A DNA stretch of 64,000 bases, taken from NCBI GenBank assembly GCA_002498375.1, contig DAHC01000015.1:95352-159351 (forward strand), given 5' to 3'. Under the pieces are notes generated by a model, which was not told the DNA's origin, made no database searches, and saw only the letters and a program-made list of their open reading frames with translations. Of this stretch, positions 45,353-59,191 are shown one piece after another; the first letter of the stretch is position 1, and the number at the start of each line of letters is the position of its first letter. This stretch comes from Methanocorpusculum sp. UBA424. Its GTDB lineage: Archaea; Halobacteriota; Methanomicrobia; Methanomicrobiales; Methanocorpusculaceae. Made by a program: the position numbers and the translations under genes.

Positions 45353-45688
45353 ATGAAGAAAATTCTGATTGCAGCTGTATTTGCAGTTCTGCTTGTCTCT
45401 GTGGGTGCAGCAGGCTGCATCGGCAGTGAACCGATTGTTGGTGACTGGCTTATTTCAGGTACCGAGATACCTGTTGTGTTCAACGATGATGGAACCGGGT
45501 CCTTGACATTCAGCATCTTTGGCATCACGTCTACGGTCCCCCTGGCATGGGAGAAGGTTGAAGAGAACACCTATAAGATTTCCGGAACCTCCGAATTATT
45601 CAATGCAGGAACCTACAAAGTCTCTGCCGACGAGAAAGCCCTTACGGAAGTCTCTACCGGACTCACGGTATTTGTAAAGAAAGCCTAA
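45353..45688 (+). CDS. Small lipoprotein
   Basis: 111 residues. N-terminal lipoprotein signal (MKKILIAAVFAVLLVSVGAA, then GC at residue 22), followed by a short beta-rich domain (VGDWLISGTEIPVVFNDDGT). It is like small lipocalin-style proteins of unknown role on archaeal and bacterial surfaces. A charge-rich C-terminus with KVSADEKAL. It has its own ATG shortly after the synthetase stop (47 bp). Confidence 0.75.
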   Translation: MKKILIAAVFAVLLVSVGAAGCIGSEPIVGDWLISGTEIPVVFNDDGTGSLTFSIFGITSTVPLAWEKVEENTYKISGTSELFNAGTYKVSADEKALTEVSTGLTVFVKKA

Positions 45689-45760
45689 ACATACTCTCTT
45701 AATCTTTTTAATTTTTAAGTATTTTGTTCTCTTAATTCGTGTTTTATGAATATTCTTGAA

Positions 45761-46495
45761 CTAGAACTCCCACTTCCATCCATCCGTCTTCATCAGTTTT
45801 TCGACATCCTGATACCCGGGCATAAGTCGTTCGACCTCTTTCCAGTAGGTTTTCTGATGGTGGGGGTATCGAAGATGTACTATCTCATGGACGACCAGAT
45901 ACTCGGCAACGATTTTCGGGGCAAGCAGCACCCGTACATTGATGATTATTCCGTTTTTCGGTGTACAGCATCCCCATTTTTTCTTCTGAAGCTTCATTCG
46001 CAGGTTTGGTTTCGTCACGCCGGCAAGTTCAGCATACTTTTCCACATATGCATCCAGAACCGCGGTTCCACGCCGCCGATACAAAAGGATTACCATATCA
46101 CGGGCAGTCATTTCGGCTTCATCCGGTGTAAAGGAATCCGGTGTTGATATGTGAAGAACTTCTCCCGCGATCTCCGCTTTGGCGGGTCCGAGACTTCGTT
46201 GTATGGTCAGTTCCTCACCGAAAAACGGTATTTGCTCCCCATCACTGTAGCTTCTGGGTTTTGTGTCCCTGTTTTGAAACAGAGCCTGCTGTTTTGCGAT
46301 CCACTCGGCTTTGCTCTGTGCAATTTCCCGAACTTTTTCCAAGGAAACTGCTGTCGGAACGCGTATCAGCACCTCGCCGTTCGTCTTAACTTCGATCGCC
46401 CAGGATCTTCTCCGGTCCGAATAAACGACCTCGATGGGAATTATGTCTCCATTCCATATAACCGCCAAACCCATATGTGAAACATTATCTCTCAT
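45761..46495 (-). CDS. DUF45/YgjP-like metallopeptidase
   Basis: 244 residues from the ATG at 46495. A longer start would overlap the divergent JAMM gene, and an ATG at 46474 is also possible. The zinc motif VVHEIVHLRYPHH (HExxH plus the third His) lies near 205, after WGCCTPKNGIIINV, which is a hallmark of the family. The N-terminal part is the usual YgjP domain. It is a zinc peptidase of the M48-like group, with unknown substrate. It is divergent from the JAMM gene. Confidence 0.85.
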   Translation of the reverse strand: MRDNVSHMGLAVIWNGDIIPIEVVYSDRRRSWAIEVKTNGEVLIRVPTAVSLEKVREIAQSKAEWIAKQQALFQNRDTKPRSYSDGEQIPFFGEELTIQRSLGPAKAEIAGEVLHISTPDSFTPDEAEMTARDMVILLYRRRGTAVLDAYVEKYAELAGVTKPNLRMKLQKKKWGCCTPKNGIIINVRVLLAPKIVAEYLVVHEIVHLRYPHHQKTYWKEVERLMPGYQDVEKLMKTDGWKWEF

Positions 46496-46517
46496 ACTCT
46501 CCAATATAAGTAACTGA

Positions 46518-46889
46518 ATGTTAGTCCGTGCCATAGACCGGGAAGTACTTGATCTCCTTTTGGAGATGGGCAGATCAAGCTTTCCTGATGAATATATCGT
46601 CATGCTGGGCATGGAAAAGGGTGTCATCAACGTCACCTATCCGATTCCCGGGACCACAGTATCACAGGATAGCGCCAATATTTTTATGGACATGATCCCT
46701 CTTGGGATGCAGATCGCAGGGACGGCGCACAGCCATCCAAACGGCTGCTTATCACCCTCGGATGCGGATCTTGCCACATTTGCCCAGAGCGGGCAGTGCC
46801 ATATCATCGTCGGGGCACCGTTCGATGAAAACTCCTGGAGATGTTACGGCAGGGACGGGAAACACAAAGTTCTGGAAGTTATACCATGA
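46518..46889 (+). CDS. JAMM/Mov34 family metalloprotease
   Basis: 123 residues, single JAMM domain. The metal site is H71-S-H73, S81 and D84, in HSHPNGCLSPSDAD; the acidic Glu near 25 is in FPDEYIVML. Archaeal JAMM proteins cleave ubiquitin-like (SAMP) conjugates, or in other cases other amides. It overlaps ribL by 4 bases (ATGA). An E1-like protein is encoded at 9835-10545, so both ends of a SAMP-like cycle may exist here, but that is inference. Confidence 0.87.
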   Translation: MLVRAIDREVLDLLLEMGRSSFPDEYIVMLGMEKGVINVTYPIPGTTVSQDSANIFMDMIPLGMQIAGTAHSHPNGCLSPSDADLATFAQSGQCHIIVGAPFDENSWRCYGRDGKHKVLEVIP

Positions 46890-47308
46890 AAAGAATCGTC
46901 GCCACCGGGACATTTGATATCCTCCATCCCGGACATATATACTATCTTGAAGAGTCGAAAAAATTAGGTGACGAGTTGTGGGTCATCGTCGCCCGGGAAA
47001 AAAACGTCGTGCATAAACCCCGTCCGATCGTTTCCGAAGATCAGCGGCTCAAGATGATCCTGAGTCTCAAGTGCGTTGATCATGCCGTACTTGGAGATCA
47101 GACCGATATGTACAAACCTATCCGCGAGATCGATCCGGCAGTCATCACTATCGGTTTTAACCAGAAATGGTCAGAGGAAAAATTGACACGGGAGATGCGT
47201 GAACGCGGAATCTCTGCCGAGGTCGTTCGTATTGCTGAGTATTCCGGGATGCCGTTCACCTCATCAACTAAGATCATCGATGAAGCCGTAAGGAGAAGAT
47301 CGCAATGA
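46886..47308 (+). CDS. ribL: FAD synthase RibL
   Basis: 140 residues from the ATG at 46886. Nucleotidyltransferase motif ATGTFDILHPGHIYYLEE (about 6-23) with HxGH, and the second motif FTSSTKII. Archaeal RibL adenylylates FMN to FAD and is unrelated to bacterial RibF. It fits the ribE/B/H operon at 18735-20525, giving a full route from lumazine to FAD. It overlaps the JAMM gene and the next DUF2284 gene by 4 bases each. Confidence 0.9.
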   Translation: MKRIVATGTFDILHPGHIYYLEESKKLGDELWVIVAREKNVVHKPRPIVSEDQRLKMILSLKCVDHAVLGDQTDMYKPIREIDPAVITIGFNQKWSEEKLTREMRERGISAEVVRIAEYSGMPFTSSTKIIDEAVRRRSQ

Positions 47309-47919
47309 AATCAGATAAGAAACTGGACAAGATGGACAAGATATCCGAACTTGTCAGATTTGTCGTTGAGAAGGGCGGCGAGGCAACGCTGATCCCGGCA
47401 AAAGATATTGTAACGGCTGAGTGGGTGAGACAGAAATGTCTCTTCGGGTGTAATGGATTTGGCCGCCGGTTTTCCTGTCCTCCTTATACACCAACCCCTG
47501 CGGAGACCAGAAAAGTTCTCAAAGAATACAAAACTGCCATCCTCATAAAATTTATAGGCGATATCGGCGAAACCACGCCGGAGAGGCTTGTCTCCCGTGA
47601 GATGACTGCCTATGTTCAGAATGTCATGTATGAACTTGAGCAGAAGGCATTCTCAGCAGGTTTTTACAAGACATTCGGCTACACTGGTCATCAGTGCGGG
47701 CTGTGTGCTCACTGCAAAGCAAAAGATGACGATGCGGAAATAACTGACTGTGTCAACCGAAGAAAAATGCGTCCAAGCATGGAAGCTGCCGGAATCGATG
47801 TCTATGCCACCTGCGCCTCCATCGGCTGGGATCTTGATGTCCTCTCATGCACGAATGTTCCCGGCGGATGCGTCCTGGATTCACCGATGACGACCGTTAT
47901 GCTCCTTTTAATTGAGTGA
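47305..47919 (+). CDS. DUF2284 metal-binding protein
   Basis: 204 residues. About 11 cysteines occur in the pattern CLFGCNGFGRRFSCPPY near 50-66 and CGLCAHCKAK near 132-141, with later CVN, TCAS and NVPGGCVL. The family is a predicted iron-sulfur or zinc protein of unknown enzymatic role, often beside sulfur or corrinoid chemistry. It is coupled to ribL by 4 bases and to the PAPS reductase-like gene by 4 bases. Confidence 0.85.
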   Translation: MKSDKKLDKMDKISELVRFVVEKGGEATLIPAKDIVTAEWVRQKCLFGCNGFGRRFSCPPYTPTPAETRKVLKEYKTAILIKFIGDIGETTPERLVSREMTAYVQNVMYELEQKAFSAGFYKTFGYTGHQCGLCAHCKAKDDDAEITDCVNRRKMRPSMEAAGIDVYATCASIGWDLDVLSCTNVPGGCVLDSPMTTVMLLLIE

Positions 47920-47924
47920 ATACG

Positions 47925-49343
47925 ATGAAAAACTCTCCATTTCTTGCTCCCGTGCCGTTTTACTGGTGTGACAGATGTCATGCCCCGGTGATGGGAAAAC
48001 TCTGTTCCTGCGGAGAAAAGACCCGTTCCGTTTCGGTGACTCCGCCGGGAGATGTTCGCCCGGCTTTTCAGCGCGACAGAGATCTTGTGAACCGCCTCTT
48101 TGAAGAACAGTTTGGTGTCCCGCTGATCCCTGACGGATTTCTTGCAATTCTGAATAAAGTCCCTGACGAGGACCGGATGGAGGAGATCATCATCGGCGGA
48201 GCAGTAGTCTGTGCGATCAGATATATCCCTGCCGAGTCCCGATGGGAGGTTCTCCCAAGGGAGGCGGCGGCATCTCTGGTCGTTCCGACCAAACGATTCA
48301 TTCGGGTGACGGACGATGCCGCAGGATATATTCGGGACGGAAGCAGCGTTCTTATGCCCGGCGTTACCTTTGTATCGCCCGATATCGAAGTCGGCGACAG
48401 TGTTTTCGTCCTTTCCGAGTCTGGCGACTGCGTGGCGGTCGGCAGAGCTAAAATGTCCTATCAGGAGACGGTGGGTGCGACCCGGGGCCAGCTCGTTCGG
48501 ACCCGCCGGACCCAAAAACCCGTGGTGGACGTTGCTCCTTCGACTTGGGAAGATGCGATCACGGCAAACAACAATATCCTCGATCTTTACGAAAGGAAAT
48601 CTATCGAGTTCATCCTGGACGTCATCGCCAAAAACCCGGGGGTCCAGCCGACCGTATCCTACTCTGGCGGAAAAGACAGTCTGGTAACGCTTCTCATCAC
48701 GCTCAAGGCGGGGCTTCGTCTGCCGCTGATCTTTGCGGATACCGGACTTGAGTTCCCGGAAACGATCGAAAATGTCCAAAAAGTCTCAGAAATGTTTGAC
48801 CTCCCGCTGATTGTTGAGTCAGGGAATTCCGGATTCTGGGAAGGATTCGAACTCCAGGGTCCGCCGGCGGTTGATTTCAGGTGGTGCTGCAAAGCATGCA
48901 AACTTACGCCGGTCAAAACCCTCATTGAAAATAAATGGGGCGAGGCGATCTCTTTCATTGGTCAGCGAAAGTTCGAGTCTGCCAAACGCATGCAGAGTCC
49001 GCGGGTCTGGAGAAACCGTAACGTCCCCTGCCAGATCTCGGCCGCACCGATCCAGCATTGGACCGCTATGCACGACTGGCTCTATCTTTTTCGGGAAAAA
49101 GCTCCGTACAACCCCCTTTATGAACTGGGTCTTGACCGGATCGGCTGCTTTATGTGTCCGTCGTCCGACATAGCCTGCATGAAGGATATCGAAGCAAGAT
49201 ATCCGGAATTGTGGGCCGACTGGGAACGAAAACTGAAGGCATGGGGCGATGCAAACGGCAAATCTTCCGAATGGGCGGCGAAAGGTTTGTGGAGAATCCG
49301 CGAAACAAATGAAGAAGATGGTGATATAGATGGGCACTTCTGA
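47925..49343 (+). CDS. PAPS reductase-like protein with PUA domain
   Basis: 472 residues from the ATG at 47925; a GTG at 47916 overlaps the previous stop and is an alternative. A zinc-ribbon start (WCDRCHAPVMGKLCSCG) leads to a PUA-type domain (about 110-210), then the PP-loop SYSGGKDSLVTLLITL and an FADTGLEFPETIE segment. Later cysteines, including WCCKACK and CFMCPSSD, may bind a cluster. Archaeal proteins of this form are annotated PAPS reductase, but the PUA domain suggests an RNA-linked thiol or sulfur-transfer role. It overlaps hisH by 14 bp. Confidence 0.85.
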   Translation: MKNSPFLAPVPFYWCDRCHAPVMGKLCSCGEKTRSVSVTPPGDVRPAFQRDRDLVNRLFEEQFGVPLIPDGFLAILNKVPDEDRMEEIIIGGAVVCAIRYIPAESRWEVLPREAAASLVVPTKRFIRVTDDAAGYIRDGSSVLMPGVTFVSPDIEVGDSVFVLSESGDCVAVGRAKMSYQETVGATRGQLVRTRRTQKPVVDVAPSTWEDAITANNNILDLYERKSIEFILDVIAKNPGVQPTVSYSGGKDSLVTLLITLKAGLRLPLIFADTGLEFPETIENVQKVSEMFDLPLIVESGNSGFWEGFELQGPPAVDFRWCCKACKLTPVKTLIENKWGEAISFIGQRKFESAKRMQSPRVWRNRNVPCQISAAPIQHWTAMHDWLYLFREKAPYNPLYELGLDRIGCFMCPSSDIACMKDIEARYPELWADWERKLKAWGDANGKSSEWAAKGLWRIRETNEEDGDIDGHF

Positions 49344-49938
49344 AGTCGCCGTTTTGGATTACGGATTGGGAAATCTCCGCAGTGTTGTCCGCGGTCTCGA
49401 GGCGGCAGGGGCCCGCCCGAAAATAACGAATGACCCTGAGATCATTCAATCGGCCGACGGACTTCTCCTTCCGGGGGTCGGTGCCTTTGCCGAAGGAATG
49501 AACAAACTCGCCCCCCTGATCGACCTTGTGAAAAAAGAGGCGGCAAAAAAACCTCTTCTTGGGATATGTCTCGGCATGCAGATGCTTTTAGAGGAGAGCG
49601 AGGAACACGGTCTTCACAAAGGGCTTGGCTTTGTGCCGGGAACGGTTCGGCTGTTTCCAAAAAAACCCGGGATGAAGATCCCTCAGATGGGATGGAATAC
49701 CATCTCTCCCTCGGCTCACCCTCTTTTTGAAGGAATCCCTGACGGGACGTATGTGTATTTCGTTCACTCCTATTATGCTGATACGACTCCCGAGTTCACG
49801 ATCGCAAAAACCGATTACATCGTGCCTTATGCCTCGGCAGTGGGTGTCGGCAACGTGATGGGTGTACAATTCCACCCGGAAAAAAGCGGGGACGCCGGAA
49901 TTTTGATTCTCAAAAATTTTGTTCAGATGATCGAGTGA
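49330..49938 (+). CDS. hisH: Imidazole glycerol phosphate synthase, glutaminase subunit
   Basis: 202 residues. Class I glutamine amidotransferase: GLGNLRSVVRGLE, the nucleophile Cys in LLGICLGMQMLLEES (about 80) and the His/Glu pair in VMGVQFHPEKSGD. It supplies ammonia to HisF for histidine synthesis. No other his genes besides hisS (synthetase) are in the window. It ends the chain of overlapping genes that begins at the JAMM gene. Confidence 0.95.
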   Translation: MGTSEVAVLDYGLGNLRSVVRGLEAAGARPKITNDPEIIQSADGLLLPGVGAFAEGMNKLAPLIDLVKKEAAKKPLLGICLGMQMLLEESEEHGLHKGLGFVPGTVRLFPKKPGMKIPQMGWNTISPSAHPLFEGIPDGTYVYFVHSYYADTTPEFTIAKTDYIVPYASAVGVGNVMGVQFHPEKSGDAGILILKNFVQMIE

Positions 49939-50111
49939 GATAAAGGCATTTTATCCCTCTTTTCTCCGCATGAAAAATCATCTGTTTTATGCTGCTCTGT
50001 CTTTGGCCGCACACTGATTAACCCTCTATTTGGGCATATTCCAACCTGTTTCTCACTCGTGTCTCACCCACATTAATAAGCAATCCGCACTAATATAATA
50101 ATGCAAATATA

Positions 50112-50153
50112 TTTTTGAAAATCGCTTTCGAGGATGTTAACCATTTTCAAAAA
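50112..50153 (+). promoter_or_regulatory. Inverted repeat in the gyrBA promoter region
   Basis: TTTTTGAAAAT (50112-50122) and ATTTTCAAAAA (50143-50153) are exact reverse complements with a 20-base spacer, so the boxes are 31 bp apart, about three helical turns. The first box overlaps the TATA-like AAATATATTT. The start codon at 50198 follows AGGAG (50181-50185). A regulator could bind both boxes. Inferred. Confidence 0.45.
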
Positions 50154-50197
50154 CGACTGTGAATATGACTCAAATTGATAAGGAGAACCAAACTTAG

Positions 50198-54617
<4,420 letters not shown>

Positions 54618-54750
54618 CCCTTTTCATTTTCACCTTTCTTTTTTGCGTGCCGGTGTACGGCATAATTCCGGCAACTTTGCTCATGTATTCACTGAGATGT
54701 AATCCGGGTGACATCTTTAATGCATACCTCCGCCAAATAGTACATCATTC

Positions 54751-55080
54751 ATGACCTACCTCGACCCGATAGTAATAATCATCGCCTTTGGCGCTGCATC
54801 CGTCTCGTTCTTGTGGTTAAGGGATACCCGTATCTTTGTCAGAACCGGCAAGGAGGGGTATCGAAAAGCTGCGTATCATGGTGTTCTTTACTCCGCTCTC
54901 GGCTGGTTCGGCTGTGCTCTTGCCGGATTCGGTGAAACGACATTTATGTATCTGGGTGTCGGCTGTATGCTGATCGCTTTGTATCTTCAGTCCAGACTGA
55001 AGAAAGAGGATGTATGGGTAGGAAATGAATCTGCATGGACCCGGTTCATCGGATCGGCGCCTCGTCAGGAGAGAAAATAA
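54751..55080 (+). CDS. Small membrane protein
   Basis: 109 residues with three likely membrane segments (PIVIIIAFGAASVSFLWL, GVLYSALGWFGCALAGF, YLGVGCMLIALYL) and a basic C-terminus. No family recognised. Only 2 bp separate it from hisS, so it probably shares its mRNA. The region before it holds a TATA-like TTTAATGCAT (54717). Confidence 0.6.
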   Translation: MTYLDPIVIIIAFGAASVSFLWLRDTRIFVRTGKEGYRKAAYHGVLYSALGWFGCALAGFGETTFMYLGVGCMLIALYLQSRLKKEDVWVGNESAWTRFIGSAPRQERK

Positions 55081-55082
55081 AT

Positions 55083-56315
55083 ATGATACAAAAACCCCGC
55101 GGAACAAGAGACTTTCTTCCTGCTGAAATGGCACAGCGCCGATTTGTTGAACAGAAAATGCGGTCCGTCGCGGCAGGATTCGGATACGGTGAGATCGTTA
55201 CGCCCATGTTCGAAGAGCAGGAACTCTTCACGATCAAGTCAGGCGAAGGGATCATCAGTGAGATGTATGCATTCGAGGATAAAGGCGGCAGAAAACTGAC
55301 GCTCCGCCCTGAACTCACCTCTGCTGTTCTCCGTGCCTATGTCAACGAGGCGCAGATGGCGCCAAAACCCCTCCGCTGGTTCTATTTTGCGGAATGTTTC
55401 AGGTATGAACGCCCGCAGAAGGGAAGATACCGGCAGTTCTGGCAGTTCGGCTCCGAGCTGATCGGTGCCGATTCTGCAGCTGCCGATGCTGAAGTAATAG
55501 CCCTTGCTTATGAATTACTGAAATGCAGCGGCGTCCGTTTTGTTTTGAAAGTCGGCCATCTTGCTCCAATGAAGCATCTTCTTTCAGATCTCGATGCCCC
55601 TTCGCAAAAACAGGTCATGGCAGCTCTCGATAAACGTGATATGGAGCTACTTGAAACAACGCTTGCAGCTCTTGACCGTTCTGATCTTTTTGAGCCGCTG
55701 AAGGTTCTCGTGACCGCAAAAACGCTTCCGGAAATTTTCGCAGTAACGGGAGATATCCCGGAAAAAACGAGGATCGAGGAGACCTTCGGTTATCTCGAAG
55801 CACAAAACATCCCCTTTGAACAGAACTTTGGAATCGCCCGGGGTCTTGACTACTACACCGGGATGGTCTTCGAAGGATTTGCCGACAACCTGGGTGCGGA
55901 AAATCAGATCCTCGGCGGCGGGGCTTACCGTCTCGCACACCTTTTCGGCGGAAAGGATGTCCCTTCCTGCGGATTCGGCATAGGGTTCGACCGTGTCATG
56001 GTCTCCCTTGGAGAGTTCTCCCTCGAGACAAAACCGGTTGTGGCGGTCATCTGCACGCCCGAGACCCGGATCCCTGCATACAAAGCGGCGTCAGCTCTCC
56101 GCAGTGCGGGGATAACCTCGGTGATGGATCTTCTCGATCGAGGGTTCGGGGCCCAGCTTTCTTCCGCGCTGAAGTCAGGGGCATCATTTGCGGTGGTGAT
56201 CGGAGAAAAGGAGGCCGCCGCCGAAACGATAACGCTCAAAGATCTTGCCACTGCCGTCCAGACTGAGATGTCAATCGACAATGCCATCGAGGTAATCCAT
56301 GGTTCTTGCCGATGA
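55083..56315 (+). CDS. hisS: Histidyl-tRNA synthetase
   Basis: 410 residues from the ATG at 55083. Class II enzyme: N-terminal PRGTRDFLPAEM, motif 2 YFAECFRYERPQKGRYRQF, the His-specific GLDYYTGMVFE and motif 3 GFGIGFDRVMVSL. An upstream start would run through the previous gene. It overlaps top6B by 17 bp. Confidence 0.96.
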   Translation: MIQKPRGTRDFLPAEMAQRRFVEQKMRSVAAGFGYGEIVTPMFEEQELFTIKSGEGIISEMYAFEDKGGRKLTLRPELTSAVLRAYVNEAQMAPKPLRWFYFAECFRYERPQKGRYRQFWQFGSELIGADSAAADAEVIALAYELLKCSGVRFVLKVGHLAPMKHLLSDLDAPSQKQVMAALDKRDMELLETTLAALDRSDLFEPLKVLVTAKTLPEIFAVTGDIPEKTRIEETFGYLEAQNIPFEQNFGIARGLDYYTGMVFEGFADNLGAENQILGGGAYRLAHLFGGKDVPSCGFGIGFDRVMVSLGEFSLETKPVVAVICTPETRIPAYKAASALRSAGITSVMDLLDRGFGAQLSSALKSGASFAVVIGEKEAAAETITLKDLATAVQTEMSIDNAIEVIHGSCR

Positions 56316-58101
56316 GCTTGCCAAGAAACAGCGAAGCATCAGTGTAGCGGAATTTTTCGAGAAAAATAAACAGATGCTTGGTTTTGATTCTCCGACAAGG
56401 GGGATCATCACCACTATAAAAGAGGCGATCGACAACTCGCTCGATGCCTGCGAGGAAGCACAGGTCCTTCCCGATATTCTCGTTTCGGTCAGACGGGTTT
56501 CAAACGATGTGTTTCGCGTCGTTGTCGAAGATAACGGTCCGGGAATTGTCCCCGAAAAAATGCCGAGCGTTTTTGCCAAATTATTGTACGGTTCGCGCTT
56601 CCATCAGGTCAGACAGACCCGCGGTCAGCAGGGGATCGGTATATCGGCAGCGGTTTTGTATGCTCAGCTCACCACCGGCAAGCCGACCATTGTAACATCC
56701 CGAACCGATGCGAAGAACAAGGCGCACACCATGTCTCTTGTCATCAAGACGGAGACAAACGAACCCGAAGTCCTTTCCCACGAAGAAGTAGACTGGATCC
56801 TTCCCCACGGAACCCGTGTCCAGCTCGAATTCAAAAGCAATATCGCGGCCAGAAAAAAACTCATCGAGTATCTGAAGTACACCTCGATCGTCAACCCTCA
56901 CGCAAAATTCCGTGTCGAGATCGATGACGAGTCATTTACGTTTGAGCGGGTTTCATCCGATGTCCCGCCATGTCCGGTGGCTATCAAACCTCATCCTTAC
57001 GGTATAGAACTCGGCGTCTTAAAACGGATGACGGCGGCTTCCGATCTGCCCCTGAAGGAGTTTCTCGTAGAAAGTTTCTCGAAAGTCGGCGAGAAAACTG
57101 CTCTTGAGATCTGCAGTTCCGCAAGACTTGATCCTGCGGTAAAGGTTTCAACCCTTGATCTTGAATCGCTCAATCGTCTGCTCGATGCCATGCAGACAAC
57201 CAGAATCCCTGCCCCTTCGGCATCCCAGTGTCTCTCTCCGATCACCGATGAGCTGATCGTCAAAGGCATGGAAAAGGAGTTCGAACTGGACTTTATCAAG
57301 GCGCGGACCCGTCCCGGAAACGTGTACGGCGGTCACTCGTTCATCGTGGAGGCGGCAATCGGATACGGCGGCAAACTTCCGCCCGAAGGAAGTGCCATTC
57401 TCCTGCGGTTTGCAAACCGCGTCCCGCTTTTGTATCAGCAGGGGGCCTGTGCGATCACAAACGCCGTCCAGAATGTGAACTGGAAAGCCTATGGGGTTTC
57501 CCAGTCGGGACTGCCCACCGGACCCATACTTATCCTCGTCCATGTGGCGGCGACAAGCGTTCCGTTCACAAGCGAATCAAAGGACGCCGTCGCGGCGATT
57601 CCCGAGATCGAGCGCGAGATCACGCTTGCTCTGCAGGAGCTCGGCCGAGATCTGAAAATGTTTCTCTCCCGCCGTGACAGAAACAAACTGCAGGATGACC
57701 GGGCGCGTGCCATATGTTCCGTGATCCCCTTGATCGCTGCAAAAGTCGGCGAGATCGTTGAGCTTCCCGTACCCGATACGTCCCTCATCGAAGGAAGAAT
57801 TATGCGGCGCGTGGTCCTCAAGAAAAGTTCTGCCGGAGGAAAAGTTATGATCCATATCGACAACTACACAACAAAACCCCAGGAGATTTCACTGTATGAT
57901 ATATCCGGCGACGCTGCGGGTGATGCAAATATCCCTCCCTCTTTTGTTTCCGAAATGGACGGCGAGTACACAAAAATCTGGAAGTTTGCTCTTGCCTCGG
58001 GCGAAGCGTTCGAGGTGACCTATACCGGTCTTGGCGGTGGGATGATCGAGATGCAGGGTGTTTCGGAAAACCTCAAAGTGGTGGTGGATCTCGATGTCTG
58101 A
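56299..58101 (+). CDS. top6B: DNA topoisomerase VI subunit B
   Basis: 600 residues. GHKL ATPase motifs: [19 protein letters not shown] and the Q-rich lid [14 protein letters not shown] helix-two-turn-helix and transducer domain follow, then a C-terminal Ig-like region (about 530-600). It drives the type IIB topoisomerase with Top6A, relaxing and decatenating DNA. Overlaps hisS by 17 bp and top6A by 8 bp. Confidence 0.97.
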   Translation: MVLADELAKKQRSISVAEFFEKNKQMLGFDSPTRGIITTIKEAIDNSLDACEEAQVLPDILVSVRRVSNDVFRVVVEDNGPGIVPEKMPSVFAKLLYGSRFHQVRQTRGQQGIGISAAVLYAQLTTGKPTIVTSRTDAKNKAHTMSLVIKTETNEPEVLSHEEVDWILPHGTRVQLEFKSNIAARKKLIEYLKYTSIVNPHAKFRVEIDDESFTFERVSSDVPPCPVAIKPHPYGIELGVLKRMTAASDLPLKEFLVESFSKVGEKTALEICSSARLDPAVKVSTLDLESLNRLLDAMQTTRIPAPSASQCLSPITDELIVKGMEKEFELDFIKARTRPGNVYGGHSFIVEAAIGYGGKLPPEGSAILLRFANRVPLLYQQGACAITNAVQNVNWKAYGVSQSGLPTGPILILVHVAATSVPFTSESKDAVAAIPEIEREITLALQELGRDLKMFLSRRDRNKLQDDRARAICSVIPLIAAKVGEIVELPVPDTSLIEGRIMRRVVLKKSSAGGKVMIHIDNYTTKPQEISLYDISGDAAGDANIPPSFVSEMDGEYTKIWKFALASGEAFEVTYTGLGGGMIEMQGVSENLKVVVDLDV

Positions 58102-59191
58102 CCCGAGTGAAAGAGATACAGCGACAAAAAAACGCCTGATGGAGATTGCCAAAGTCTGGTACGACCAGATTGCGGGCGGGGAAGTTCCTTCGATCACACT
58201 TCCTACGAGAACAAAGTACAACATCGAGTATGATGACGAGTCCGAGGTGTGGAAGTACGGCGATAAAGAGTCCGTCAGAAATGCAGGTACTGCGAAGTCC
58301 GCCACGCACATGCTTAAGATGGCATATGTCATCTGGTTCATCAAAACTCAGTTGCAGGAAAACCGCTCTTCGACATTAAGAGAAATGTATTACATCTCGG
58401 AGGGCTGGAAGCAGGCGAAGTTCGGCGCTCAGAACGAGAGCAACTATCTGATCGAGGATCTGGAGATCATCACCGCTCTCCAGAGGGAGTTTTTCCATAT
58501 GCGTCCGGAAGAGGACGGCGCCTCGATCTTTGGTCCGATCCGTGTTCGGGAAAATACCCGGCGCGGTATGAAAGAGATCCACTGTCAGGATGATGTAGGA
58601 GAAGCCGGATACAATATTCCGAATAACGTGGAGAATGTCGAGCTTGTCGATCACGACGCCTCCTGTGTTATCGCGATAGAAACCGGCGGTATGTTCTCCC
58701 GTCTGCAGGAGAACGGTTTTGATGAAGAGTACAATGCCGTTCTTCTTCACCTGAAGGGTCAGCCGGCCCGGGCAACGCGGCGCATGCTGAAACGCATGAA
58801 CGAGGAGCTGGGAATCCCCGTTGTCGTTTTCACGGACGGTGATCCCTGGTCCTACCGTATTTATGCCTCGGTCGCCTATGGTTCGATCAAGGCTGCCCAC
58901 ATGTCCGAACTTCTGGCTACGCCCTCTGCCCAGTTCATCGGGGTAAAACCGTCAGATATCCAGCAATACAATCTGCCTGCCGATAAACTCACGGAGCAGG
59001 ATGTTTCTGCGCTGAAAGCGGAACTCACTGATCCGAGGTTTGCAACAGACTTCTGGAAAAAAGAGATCAATCTTCAGCTGGAGATGAATCTCAAGTCAGA
59101 ACAGCAGGCGTTTGCAAGCCGCGGTCTTGATTTCGTTACCAAGGAGTATCTTCCCTCGATGCTTTCCGAGATAGGTGTTTTAAAGCGCTAA
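58094..59191 (+). CDS. top6A: DNA topoisomerase VI subunit A
   Basis: 365 residues from the ATG at 58094. The DNA-cleaving Tyr is in [11 protein letters not shown] (Tyr99/Tyr100). The Toprim part shows [13 protein letters not shown] (Glu) and [12 protein letters not shown] (DxD). Its family includes Spo11. It makes and rejoins double-strand breaks. It shares TAATG with the next MFS gene. Confidence 0.97.
   Translation: MSDPSERDTATKKRLMEIAKVWYDQIAGGEVPSITLPTRTKYNIEYDDESEVWKYGDKESVRNAGTAKSATHMLKMAYVIWFIKTQLQENRSSTLREMYYISEGWKQAKFGAQNESNYLIEDLEIITALQREFFHMRPEEDGASIFGPIRVRENTRRGMKEIHCQDDVGEAGYNIPNNVENVELVDHDASCVIAIETGGMFSRLQENGFDEEYNAVLLHLKGQPARATRRMLKRMNEELGIPVVVFTDGDPWSYRIYASVAYGSIKAAHMSELLATPSAQFIGVKPSDIQQYNLPADKLTEQDVSALKAELTDPRFATDFWKKEINLQLEMNLKSEQQAFASRGLDFVTKEYLPSMLSEIGVLKR

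Noticed and set aside
47802..48779. 325-codon frame antisense to DUF2284 and the PAPS reductase-like gene
   Set aside because: Both plus-strand genes are well supported by cysteine motifs and the PP-loop.
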